From: Hofstenia miamia
Taxonomy: Eukaryota; Xenacoelomorpha; Acoela
Length of the DNA stretch: 64,000 nucleotides
Direction: 5' to 3'
NCBI GenBank assembly: GCA_004352715.1
Contig: SCFE01000040.1
Span: 1,142,259-1,206,258 of the forward strand
Of the stretch, positions 35,591-46,613 are shown one piece after another. The notes below the pieces were generated by a model. That model had not been told where the DNA came from and made no database searches. It worked only from the letters and a program-made list of their open reading frames with translations. A program made the translations under genes and the position numbers. Within the stretch, counting starts at the first letter, position 1. Every line of letters starts with the position of its first letter.

Positions 35591-35844
35591 TTTTTTATAG
35601 AACCATTGAAAATTAATAATTAAATATTACTACTAAGCGATTTTATAACCCATTAATCATGCCACTAACTAGGAAATAATCGTAATTCATCCAAAGTATC
35701 CTAGTTTATACTTTTCAACATATGTGCCAATAATTTTGGGAATTATAAATTATAAATGTCACTTAACATCATTTTATGCCAATAGTAAAAGTAATAATGC
35801 TAATTACAATGCTAACTATACTTTATGCAAGACACTGTTGAAGT

Positions 35845-36420
35845 AGAAAAATCATTTTAAATACTTATGTGTCACTATTAGCAATGATTTCAAATGGAAT
35901 ATGCATATAAATAATATTACATCAAATGCATATCAAAAGTTAGGAATGATGGAAAATGATTCGTTCAAAGCCCCAATAAAGGTAAGGCAAATTGCATACC
36001 TAACATTATAGCGAACAATTTTGGAATGTGCAGGTGAAATCTGGGATCCGTATATGCAAAAACATGTTGAACAGTTGGAAAGAGTTCAAAGACGAGCAGT
36101 TAAGTATATTTGTAGTATCAGACGACGAATAGAAAGCGTTTCCATTAAAAGAAAAAGACTTAAACTTACAAGCAATAAAATATCAAAGGAGAATATCTCG
36201 TTGTAAAGTGATGCAAACTACATTGACCAATGATGTGCACTCATTTCTTGTTCAAAGCTTTAAGAAATTTAATCCCTGTGATGATTCTTATAACACCAGA
36301 TCTGCATCAGAAAATTTACAATTATCACAATTTTCTGCATCATAGTTTTACTTACAGGACCTCACGAGATGTGCGTCCAACAAACTATTAAAATTAGGCA
36401 ATATTGATGGCCTTCATTTC
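35845..36420 (+). pseudogene. Non-LTR retrotransposon (LINE) reverse-transcriptase C-terminal relic
   Basis: Across broken frames the plus strand reads YLCVTISND-FKWNMHINNI, then KLGMMEND, then ILECAGEIWDPYMQKHVEQL with LERVQRRAVKYICS. This is the characteristic region after the RT domain of CR1/L2/jockey-like ORF2 proteins (typically KYLGVTI...W..HI, then ILEYAS.VWDP and VQRRAARF). The longest open piece is 36021-36206. Stops and shifts show a dead, 5'-truncated copy. Confidence 0.75.
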
Positions 36421-36654
36421 TCTAAAAATTTGGTCTAAACGTTGCAAAAGAGAACTAGAACTAAATTTAAAAAAATATTTTTTAGAAAAATCGTAGAAAA
36501 ATATACTGCCAATTAATTTTTCATTTGCTTATAATCAATAACCACTTAGCCCTGAACTTTTGCATAAATTGTTCTTATAATGCCTTGATTATTCAAATGT
36601 TAAATATCTATGGAGAGTTTCTGATCTGGTCCATTAGAAAGCCTGACAAAATTG

Positions 36655-36795
36655 TAACAAACATTTAGGAATTGTTTAAAAAACTCTTAGAAATTGCCTA
36701 GAAATAGCTTAGAAATTATTTAGAAAACATTTAGTAATGATTTAGTAAACGTTTAGAAGACGTCTAGGAGACTTTTAGAAATTTTGAGAAAGTGT
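36655..36795. repeat. 11-12-bp period TTTAGAAAACG-like minisatellite, right copy
   Basis: Units include GCCTAGAAATA, GCTTAGAAATTA, TTTAGAAAACA, TTTAGTAAACG, TTTAGAAGACG and TCTAGGAGACT. Same strand sense as the array at 35467-35590. Confidence 0.65.
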
Positions 36796-37326
36796 ATTAT
36801 TTTTAAAGAATCTTAGCCATTCCTCTTTGAAACGTTTTCTCTAGAGAGCCGAGTGGTGCCAAACAATCTCAAAATCAATACGAGCCCAGCCGAACCGAGT
36901 TTAAGACTTTCAGGTCATTGCCAAGTATGAGTACGCATATGCAGATAAACAAGGATTTTGGGACAACTATTGAAAATAACAGATGATCTTAAGCAAAACC
37001 CAAACAACAACAGTAGGTTACACTGAAAATATCATATAAATTCATAATTGCTCATTCAGAGAAAGAATGATGCCCTAAATTTTGAAAATATATTTATGGA
37101 TGACATACAATTTTTTATTAAAGTAATATTAAGTTAATAAATCCATAATCTTCTCTTAACACGATGTTTCTGCTCTCAGCAGTTTCTTTCGATTACTGTT
37201 TTGTTAATAGTGTTAGTTAATTTTGACAGAATCCTTATCAAAAAAAAAATAAACGTATTGAATCTTATAAACATTAATAATAATTATCGAAATTTTTTAA
37301 CTATATATCTTTCTATCTATACATTC

Positions 37327-37363
<37 letters not shown>
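36796..37363. other. Intergenic DNA ending in (AT)n
   Basis: No gene is seen. The (AT)n run at about 37331-37363 is the insertion site of the Tc1-like element. Confidence 0.6.
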
Positions 37364-37366
<3 letters not shown>

Positions 37367-37435
37367 GGCTGCAAAAAAAATGAGACTGAACACCTATTTT
37401 TTCACGCTTTGTGGAAACGTATTGAGACGTTTTAG

Positions 37436-38243
37436 NNNNNNNNNNNNNNNNNNNNNNNNNNNNNNNNNNNNNNNNNNNNNNNNNNNNNNNNNNNNNNNNN
37501 NNNNNNNNNNNNNNNNNNNNNNNNNNNNNNNNNNNNNNNNNNNNNNNNNNNNNNNNNNNNNNNNNNNNNNNNNNNNNNNNNNNNNNNNNNNNNNNNNNNN
37601 NNNNNNNNNNNNNNNNNNNNNNNNNNNNNNNNNNNNNNNNNNNNNNNNNNNNNNNNNNNNNNNNNNNNNNNNNNNNNNNNNNNNNNNNNNNNNNNNNNNN
37701 NNNNNNNNNNNNNNNNNNNNNNNNNNNNNNNNNNNNNNNNNNNNNNNNNNNNNNNNNNNNNNNNNNNNNNNNNNNNNNNNNNNNNNNNNNNNNNNNNNNN
37801 NNNNNNNNNNNNNNNNNNNNNNNNNNNNNNNNNNNNNNNNNNNNNNNNNNNNNNNNNNNNNNNNNNNNNNNNNNNNNNNNNNNNNNNNNNNNNNNNNNNN
37901 NNNNNNNNNNNNNNNNNNNNNNNNNNNNNNNNNNNNNNNNNNNNNNNNNNNNNNNNNNNNNNNNNNNNNNNNNNNNNNNNNNNNNNNNNNNNNNNNNNNN
38001 NNNNNNNNNNNNNNNNNNNNNNNNNNNNNNNNNNNNNNNNNNNNNNNNNNNNNNNNNNNNNNNNNNNNNNNNNNNNNNNNNNNNNNNNNNNNNNNNNNNN
38101 NNNNNNNNNNNNNNNNNNNNNNNNNNNNNNNNNNNNNNNNNNNNNNNNNNNNNNNNNNNNNNNNNNNNNNNNNNNNNNNNNNNNNNNNNNNNNNNNNNNN
38201 NNNNNNNNNNNNNNNNNNNNNNNNNNNNNNNNNNNNNNNNNNN
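37436..38243. other. Assembly gap of 808 N
   Basis: It hides the 5' two thirds of the Tc1-like transposase gene. The odd size suggests an estimated rather than placeholder length. Confidence 0.99.
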
Positions 38244-38601
38244 CCAAATTATAGCTGAATTTATGCCTTATGCTGATGCTTTATATGATGATGGATGGAT
38301 ACTCCAACAGGACGGAGCAACCCCGCACACGTCAGCAAAGACAAAAAATTGGTTTTCTGAAAATAATATCCAGTTTTTGCAATGGCCACCAAGTTCTGCT
38401 GATCTTTCTCCAATCAAAAACGGTTGGCAGATATTGAAAAATGACATTGAGAAGAAAAATCCGAAAAATATATCCGATTTAAAAGAAAAAATCCAAGAAA
38501 GTCAACACATTTTGACATCTGAAATGAAGTCCAATTTAATGAAATCAGTTTCAGTTCGTTTGAATGAAGTTATTTCTAGAGGAAAACAAATTAGACTTTG
38601 A
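38244..38601 (+). pseudogene. Tc1-like transposase, C-terminal part, catalytic Glu replaced
   Basis: The open 3' part contains ILQQDGATPHTSAKTKNWF (second catalytic Asp in QQDG) and WPPSSADLSPIKNGWQILK. In Tc1-like DDE transposases the second segment is normally SPDLNPIENLW with the catalytic Glu 34 residues after the second Asp. Here that position is Lys (AAA, one transition from GAA) and PD has become AD. The frame otherwise stays open to TGA at 38601, so inactivation by missense is recent or the copy is one of a non-autonomous set. The N-terminal DNA-binding part lies in the N gap. Cut-and-paste transposition is the family role. Confidence 0.8.
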
Positions 38602-38721
38602 TGCTTTTTACTTATAGTCCTTTAATGTATCTTTAAAATCTTACCTTTCTTGAGTTGTTACATTCAGTAGTTCAAAAGTAATATGCCTTTTTTCTAGTCT
38701 CATTTTTTTTGCAGCCAACTA

Positions 38722-40637
38722 TATATAGAACTGGACAAAGATGGACACGTGTTTGGTTTGCCCGCGCAGGTTGCGGTTTTACCCGCATCCGCTCGGGTGT
38801 GGTGCAGTGCGGGTACTGAATTTCATATGACATGTGGGCTGCGGTGCTGTGCGTGTGGAGATTTTTATTTTGCTACATATGGAATATTAAGCTAATACAC
38901 TATTAATTATACTACTCTATATGATATAATATTATTGCATCTCATTCCCAGCGTCTCTAGCATGTAAAAAATCTATAAATTTGCTATCTCATCCACTTGG
39001 CGGGAATAGAGCAACTCTTTTAATCAATCGACTACTGATAGGCACATACTTCAAGGTAACAATTAATTAACTATCCATCTAATGTTTACTATTTAGGTAA
39101 GCTCCACGTTGTTCGATTAGCACTCCAGTTCTTACCCAAGGGCCTCTGCCCGACGCTAATCCTTAATTCATTTAATCAATCCATTGTGATGCATTTTCTT
39201 CCGTTCTGCCGATGCCTCAGTTCAAACACAACAATTATGTGTACCTTAGTTTAGTGCGGTGCTACTTATATATCAACACAATTCGACTTATCTTTATTAC
39301 TGAATATAACTAATAGATATGATTGTTGTGTTTGGCATTTACTAATTTTACTGTTTAGGCAACCGGGAAAAGCACTAGCTGCAAGGTGGTTGATTTTGAT
39401 TTTAAAAAAATAACTTAACTATAACCATCAATAGCAATTCAGATAAGGCATAAAAATGTTTTCTGCTTCCTAACCTACATTTAGATAATATATGGCTCTG
39501 AAATATAATACTGTCTTCTTATTGGTCTCATTATAATAAACTATTTGGATCTAAAACAAAGGTTAATTCCTACGGTTGGCTAACTAGCCTATATCGAATT
39601 CGTTACTATATGCAGGAGGACAAAGTTAGCTAGCTAAGTGAGTAGTGAGAAAAAAACACTTAGTCGTACACCTAACTTAAGTGCAGCTTGTGGTCAGGGG
39701 CAAAGAACCTTGAATCATTCCCGACGTGGATTCCTGTGACCATTACTGTACACGAATCGCTTAGCTAACCATTCAGATAAATCAAACCGTTAATAAATCA
39801 ATTCCAAAGAAGTTACTTTTTTCACTTTCTACATTGTTTTGCAACTATTTATACTATTGGTAAAACAAGTACCTGCCGCCGTTTTAAATTTAAATTCACG
39901 TATCTATTGAGGTACATCTCCAATTAATTTGAATTCACCAACTCACATCAGAGGATGATTGCAGAGGGTGTGCCCACCCATCAATTAAGCATTTTTTAAA
40001 ATTGCATTGACAAACGAGATCTTCCAATGTTCCAATTTTTGTGTGAAACCAGGAATGGCATTGTGAACTGTGAAATGTAAACTGTGTGTGGGGTGATTTT
40101 GCCAAACATATTTCTTTCGATTTCTACATAGCTTAACATCAAAAAAGATATAATTGATCGATTATTTCGCGAAAATGTGAGTTAAATGTTTTTCAATGAT
40201 TAATTATTAGGGTAGAAATAGCAAAATCATTAATATATAATATATTTACAATAAATTTCATAGGGCAAATTAGATATTTCTGCTAAATGTAGCCACTATG
40301 TTCTCTATAATAACGAATTTCGTAACCAAAATAACATTAGTTGTATGCTGTAATTCTCTCCAAACATCATAGCTCATCAAAGGAATTTGAACAAGCGAAT
40401 TTTTAGTCTTGTTTAGTAGATACTACATGTTTAGTTTGTGATTTAATTACTTTTTAACCAATATCTTGATATCCTTTCCATTTCAATTTTTGGTTGTTGT
40501 TTGATAAACCCCAAGCAGTTTTCATAAAGATGTCAATAATATGTGTTCCGGTTTTACAATATTCACATGATTCCCTCTAGTCAAAGCATTGTCAAAACAA
40601 AGTAACTTTGCTCAACAGCCCATCCCTCATATCATAG
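38722..40637. other. Intergenic, repeat-bearing DNA
   Basis: A GC-rich patch (about 38757-38860, CGCGCAGGTTGCGG and GGGTGTGGTGCAGTGCGG) may be a MITE end. A relative of the CTGCCCGA repeat lies near 39100-39170. No gene is supported. Confidence 0.4.
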
Positions 40638-40684
40638 GAGGTGAGTAGTAAGAGACAGGCATGACCCCGTTACATTGGGACACC

Positions 40685-41713
40685 CTGAAGTTCTCATAAC
40701 ACCCTATTACTATTTGCCACATGAAAATGAAGTGATTCTATTCGACGCCATCTAGCGACGAAATATTTTTGACATAACTAAAATGAGCACATTAATTTTT
40801 TAGACAATTTGCTTAGACCAAAGTGAGAATTTTTGATTTTTTAGGATTTAGGCAATCTGATATTTTTGATGACAAATTTCACTTAGGGCATGTTTGTTGT
40901 AGCAATGTTTAAACATGCAACGTAATGTTTTAAGGAAAACAATTCATAGATCTAAAACCCAAATAAATGATGTGTTATTTGCATTAGAGCGTGTTTCCAA
41001 GTGTGTTAATATTGATCAAAACAAATATGCAAGAGGTGGAAAACAGCAATTTCTTTAGCAAATTGTGTATAAATTGTAAAAGCGTACATTACCACAATAG
41101 CTTTGAGTGATGAAGTTCAGCATTGTACAACCTTCAAGTTTCCATCTTCATTCTAAAATATGACGGCACTTCCACATTCACCCAGGAGGTGGCCGCCAGA
41201 AATGCGTTAAGCCATTTATTTAATGTGGCTGGCTTTCCCCAGGAGGCCTATTGTTACCACAGACCTAAACACATAGTAAGTTAATAATAAAATAAAAATT
41301 ATGCCTCTGGTAATCCGCAAGTGTATGTTGAGGGATTGTAAGCAGAGCAGTGCAATGTTCAATTGAATTTCTTCCCAAATTGAGGCCATCCCACCAACAT
41401 TACCTAAATAGAGTAAAAGTGCAATATAGTGAAAATAAATACATATACCTTTGTAGATAGTGTATTGAGATCAACCATCTCCTGCAAAGTGTAAACAAGA
41501 AATGAGTGCAATTTAAATAAACACTCTTTAAATATAACATTTTAAAAAATACTTGTTCAGAAATAGAAGTGAAACCACAAGACAAAATTTATTTACAAAA
41601 GCATCACAAAATCCAGTTAAATGAGTTTATCTAAAACAAATGTAAGTAATAGTTTTATAGGAAAACTAAATACAAGTCTCTTTTCTTTGTTATTCACCAA
41701 GTACATGCGGTTT
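40685..41713. other. Non-coding part of Polinton-like element 2
   Basis: No gene is seen. GACGCCATCTAGCGACGAAA near 40745 recalls the GACGCCCTCTAGCGAATTTT of the mariner-associated repeat near 8185. A 61-codon minus frame at 41400-41585 has no motif. Confidence 0.45.
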
Positions 41714-44695
41714 TCATTGTTGTGGGGTGATGATGAGTCTTTTTGGGGGAGGTCCAGTGTTTATATCAGGAGCAGGTCGTTTCAACTGTGAAGCAGGAAG
41801 GGTAATATCTAAAAACACACATGAATATTTTATAAAATAATTAATAAGCTTACCTCTATGTCCATAAGGCAGACTTTGATATTTGTTCAGGAGGTATCGT
41901 TTATCATCATAAGGTGTAAGTGAAATTTTGTTTGTAGTTTGCATTGAAATGTTGTGATCATGACTTCTAATGGCTGTCATTGGATGACGAACAATTTCTT
42001 CTGTATCCAAAATTGATTTGAACAGATCAAAATTCATCATCTTCTTGACAGCCCCCACAACCCCCTTAGCACTCACGTTCTCATTATATTCACTGTTAGA
42101 AACATATTGAACTGAATACATTTTTGATTTCAGGGCAACCACCTGACTTATGACATCACCACCAAGTTCGTCTTTGACCTTTAAAGAGGAGGGAGTCTGT
42201 AAAGCACTGTGACTTGGTTTGTAAAGGCAGGCTTCATTATATTATAGTGGAACTTGAACATTTCCAACATTGAAAGATCCAAAATGACCTGCCCCACATA
42301 ATTTGGTTTATTCCATACAATCTCTTTATTTCGTAGCATGACCTGCACCAAGTCTTCACTGATTATATTGAATGATTTGAATTCTGGTTGTTTTATTAAT
42401 TTCTCTGCTGCTTCTTGATCACCAACAAATTTTGCCCTGCATCGCTTCCTTAGAGACTCCATTTTTTTGCCAAATACTGCATTAGACATGAGTTTATAAA
42501 AGCTCTTCTCAAAATTGTTTTTAGCTGCCTTGCATTTTGATGTGTTCAAATCAATATAGGGCTTTAAAAATGGTGCTTGTCTGAATTGTAGCGCCCTATG
42601 GAACTTGGTTATCTTTAACCCTTGCTCAACATAAAATTTCAGCACTTCATAGTGAACCACATACTTTTTCTTTGGGTAAAATGTCTGCACTAATTTTGCA
42701 ACATTGCCCAACTTTAGTCCTAATGACTCTTTAATATTTCTTGTATAGGGTGACAGATGTTGATCTTCAATAATCATCTTATGTGGTGCAAGGGGGGAAT
42801 CAAAATGTTTGCTGTGCAAATTACTGGGATATTCAAGATCGACCTCCACCAAGTAGCCTAAATCTCCATTCTGTGGTGTGTTCAAAATTTCAGTGATTGA
42901 TGTGTCTGTCCACTGCAACTGTCCAACAGGCAAATTCATGGTCATTGTACCCCCATACAATGAATTCATGTCCAAAAAGATTGCATAGGTGGACTCCTTA
43001 TCTGGGTCATAACCCTCTACCATGGGGTTGTTTGCCTTAAAGTAATGTTCTGCATACACTCCAGACATCCCTCCTCAAATGCCAGCCTCAATGAATTCCA
43101 GTTGGTCAATGCTTGAGAGANTTTACACTGCTTTCTTAGAGACTCCATTTTTTTGCCAAATACTGCATTAGACATGAGTTTATAAAAGCTCTTTTCAAAG
43201 TCATTTTTAGCTGCCTTGCATTTTAATGTATTTAAATCTATAAAGGGCTTTAAAAATGGTGCCTGTTTAAATTGTAGTGCCCTGTGAAACTTGGTTATCT
43301 TTAACCCTTGCTCAACATAAAATTTCAGCACTTCATAGTGAACCACATACTTTTTCTTTGGGTAAAATGTCTGCACTAATTTTGCAACATTGCCCAACTT
43401 TAGTCCTAATGACTCTTTAATATTTCTTGTATAGGGTGACAGATGTTGATCTTCAATAATCATCTTATGTGGTGCAAGGGGGGAATCAAAATGTTTGCTG
43501 TGCAAATTACTGGGATATTCAAGATCCACCTCCACCAAGTAGCCTAAATCTCCATTCTGTGGTGCATTCAAAATTTCGTTGATTGATGTGTCTGTCCACT
43601 GCAACTCTCCAATGGGCAAATTCATGGTCATTGTACCCCCATACAACGAATTCATGTCCAAAAAGATTGCATAGGTGGACTCCTTATCTGGGTCATAGCC
43701 CTCCACCATGGGGTTGTTTGCCTTAAAGTAACATTCTGCATACACTCCAGACATCCCTCCTCGAATGCCAGCCTCAATGAATTCCAGTTGGTCAACACTT
43801 GAGAGATATTCCAATGAAACATTTGTAAAATTTAGCATGGCATTCCAACTGAAATTGGATATTGTAAAAAAATGAGCTGGGTCAAGGTTATATGTTGACA
43901 TGCTTTCCAATCAAAATTCACGAATCACATCCAACAATAGTAAGGTATCTGCCATTAAATAATTATTATGGAAGTCTTTAAAAATGCTACAACCTCTATT
44001 GACCCAAGTACTAGTCTGCTCATGTTCCAGCTCCTCTTGTATTAATGGCATTTTTCTGGTTAATCAATTATACCAATGATGCAATTCTGGCAGCTTTCTC
44101 TCATTAAATTTATCCAATGAGTCACACCATTCATAAGGGAATTGGCCCTTACCCGTCATAAATGCTGATGCTTTCTGTTCACCCATGCCTACTTTTAAAA
44201 ATTCATATTTGTCTGATCCAATATTTTTAGCCAGATTTGATAAACTATCACTCATGATGTGGAAAGAATCCAAAAATCAAAGCTCCTCATAAATGTTTTT
44301 GGTGACATTATTTTTATCATTGTAGGTTGAAACTGGCACCATCAAACTAATTGACAGGAAATTCTCAGAGGTGCATGGAATGCATGAAAGCTTCTCATCT
44401 TCCTTGAGTTTTAGGGACTTTAGCAGCAGATGCATGTTGTACTTGCTAGCATTGTGTGTGAAAACTGGTNTCATTGTGGGCAACACCGCGTATTTTTCCG
44501 CTATAATGACAGTGGTCAATCACCCTTTCATCTGTTTTTTCAAATGGTCTTGCTCAGAAAACGCAATGGGTAGCATTTGCCAGCATGGTGTATCATTGTT
44601 GAGTTGTTATTATTAAAGTGCAATGTCTTTGCTTTGCTTGGAAAGATTGATGTGCAATTTTACAAAGTTCATCCCATCCTTGCTCCATACAGCTC
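41714..44695 (-). pseudogene. Polinton-type family-B DNA polymerase, broken, without motif C
   Basis: Going 5' to 3' on the minus strand: a segment matching the pre-HNH region of element 1 (CMEQGWDELCKIAHQSF) at the gap edge, PVFTHNASKYNMHLLLK (exonuclease-type motif), LSNLAKNIGSDKYEFLKVG, PAHFFTISNFSW, motif A as FLDMNSLYGGTM, the thumb-proximal AKLVQTFYPKKKYVVHYE, and motif B as YKLMSNAVFGKKMES. The sequence then jumps from VTVLY to KVKDELGGDVISQ, so the motif C block (YxDTDS) is deleted. A 45-nt intron (41809-41853, GTAAGC...TTTTTAG) sits at the same site as in element 1 but can also be read through in frame. The last exon ends ITPQQ with TGA at 41714. Several stops and frameshifts plus the N at 44470 break the frame; the N-terminal third lies in the gap or is missing. 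Confidence 0.85.
42436..43806. repeat. 0.69-kb polymerase duplication joined at a single N
   Basis: 42436-43120 and 43122-43806 carry the same polymerase segment, with a few per cent substitutions, and meet at the N at 43121. The flanks match the opposite copy on each side of the N. Probably overlapping contig ends from two haplotypes. Confidence 0.82.
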
Positions 44696-45695
44696 NNNNN
44701 NNNNNNNNNNNNNNNNNNNNNNNNNNNNNNNNNNNNNNNNNNNNNNNNNNNNNNNNNNNNNNNNNNNNNNNNNNNNNNNNNNNNNNNNNNNNNNNNNNNN
44801 NNNNNNNNNNNNNNNNNNNNNNNNNNNNNNNNNNNNNNNNNNNNNNNNNNNNNNNNNNNNNNNNNNNNNNNNNNNNNNNNNNNNNNNNNNNNNNNNNNNN
44901 NNNNNNNNNNNNNNNNNNNNNNNNNNNNNNNNNNNNNNNNNNNNNNNNNNNNNNNNNNNNNNNNNNNNNNNNNNNNNNNNNNNNNNNNNNNNNNNNNNNN
45001 NNNNNNNNNNNNNNNNNNNNNNNNNNNNNNNNNNNNNNNNNNNNNNNNNNNNNNNNNNNNNNNNNNNNNNNNNNNNNNNNNNNNNNNNNNNNNNNNNNNN
45101 NNNNNNNNNNNNNNNNNNNNNNNNNNNNNNNNNNNNNNNNNNNNNNNNNNNNNNNNNNNNNNNNNNNNNNNNNNNNNNNNNNNNNNNNNNNNNNNNNNNN
45201 NNNNNNNNNNNNNNNNNNNNNNNNNNNNNNNNNNNNNNNNNNNNNNNNNNNNNNNNNNNNNNNNNNNNNNNNNNNNNNNNNNNNNNNNNNNNNNNNNNNN
45301 NNNNNNNNNNNNNNNNNNNNNNNNNNNNNNNNNNNNNNNNNNNNNNNNNNNNNNNNNNNNNNNNNNNNNNNNNNNNNNNNNNNNNNNNNNNNNNNNNNNN
45401 NNNNNNNNNNNNNNNNNNNNNNNNNNNNNNNNNNNNNNNNNNNNNNNNNNNNNNNNNNNNNNNNNNNNNNNNNNNNNNNNNNNNNNNNNNNNNNNNNNNN
45501 NNNNNNNNNNNNNNNNNNNNNNNNNNNNNNNNNNNNNNNNNNNNNNNNNNNNNNNNNNNNNNNNNNNNNNNNNNNNNNNNNNNNNNNNNNNNNNNNNNNN
45601 NNNNNNNNNNNNNNNNNNNNNNNNNNNNNNNNNNNNNNNNNNNNNNNNNNNNNNNNNNNNNNNNNNNNNNNNNNNNNNNNNNNNNNNNNNNNNNN
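44696..45695. other. Assembly gap of exactly 1000 N
   Basis: A placeholder inside element 2; the missing sequence should include the polymerase N terminus and the inner side of the right TIR. Confidence 0.99.
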
Positions 45696-45736
45696 ATCCC
45701 AATGTAACGGGGTCATGCCCGTCTCTTACTGAGGTG

Positions 45737-46329
45737 GCCTATATGGACCAAGGTCATATCTATAATGCAATTACAAAGAAGGGTTGTAGTGCACAAGACC
45801 TTACGCTAATTGCAAAAAAGGGCAAAAATTAAAAAAATGAATTGCCAAATTTTGTTGCCCTAGTAATGAATAAATTGAATGACCAAGCCACCATCTTTTT
45901 ATTTCATTGCCTTCCTTGATCATTCCTGTAGTAAAATATATAACATTTACCAAGTGAATAGAAATAACAGTTTGATTTCAAAACAAAATTTAAATAGATA
46001 TGAAAATAAAGTTGACCAAATCATCCTAACAATATGTTTGTCGTCTTTCCTGAGTAGCAATGAAACTGCCAAATTCAGAACGTTCTAAACTTAAACTTGA
46101 TCTCACTTAATGAAATATTTTTGCAGCAAAATTCATTAAAAAATGTGACCAATACTTCGCCCCATCTATTCTATGGGATAGCTGCAACTTGAAAATACAT
46201 TTCGACACTTCTCAAAAATATTTGAAAGGAATTTGATTTCTACAATTATTTATATGTTGGATTCTTGTAACTGGGTTTATTATCATTTGATACAAAAACA
46301 TCATTTCCTCCAATGTTGCCAAATTAGAC
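45737..46329. other. Sequence leading into a hAT relic
   Basis: The plus strand just before 46330 has broken protein-like text (YFAPSILWDS) that may be earlier hAT sequence. No complete gene. Confidence 0.4.
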
Positions 46330-46460
46330 ACAGATATTCAGGCAGCAATGCTGCACACTTGGCTGTACCAACTACATCAACAACAACTGAAAGATATCTT
46401 AATATAGCAGGACTAATCACTTAGAGTAAAATCAAATCCACAGATTACTGAAAACAAACT
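46330..46460 (+). pseudogene. hAT transposase dimerisation-domain relic
   Basis: The plus strand reads AAHLAVPTTSTTTERYLNIA then GLIT, a stop, and SKIKSTDY. This matches the C-terminal hAT signature (A..yLaiPATSapSERvFSiaG, then KRsrL). Stops interrupt it; no ends were found. Confidence 0.7.
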
Positions 46461-46575
46461 TTTATTTGACACTATGAAACCACTTGAAATACAAGCATTT
46501 TGTGAATACTTGAAAAATTGTTCAAGTACTTGAATCTACTTGATACTTGTTAAGTGAGAGACTTGTCATTACCCT

Positions 46576-46580
<5 letters not shown>

Positions 46581-46611
<31 letters not shown>
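46581..46611. repeat. (AT)n microsatellite
   Basis: Alternating AT, preceded by CCCTGTG. The run at about 47667-47690 is preceded by the similar GCCCTG. Confidence 0.95.

Positions 46612-46613
<2 letters not shown>

Larger units (their letters stand above)
37364..38719 (+). mobile_element. Tc1-like DNA transposon inserted at TA
   Basis: The left end GTTGGCTGCAAAAAAA continues for 24 bp that match the inverse of the right end (38696-38719) exactly, with TA on both outer sides. Full span 1356 bp, the usual size of Tc1/mariner elements, if the 808-N gap (37436-38243) is well sized. The transposase 3' part is at 38244-38601. Confidence 0.85.
40644..45730 (-). mobile_element. Short Polinton-like element 2, polymerase sequence only
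   Basis: The left end AGTAGTAAGAGACAGGCATG and the inverse of the right end AGTAAGAGACGGGCATG share more than 30 bp of TIR up to the N gap. GAGGTG is duplicated at 40638-40643 and 45731-45736. AGT...ACT ends and a 6-bp duplication fit Polintons, but the total is about 5.1 kb including a 1000-N placeholder, against 15-20 kb for complete Polintons. The only coding sequence is a broken family-B polymerase on the minus strand (41714-44695). The TIR sequence differs from elements 1 and 3, so it is a separate subfamily. Either an internally deleted derivative or a minimal polymerase-only element. Confidence 0.75.
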
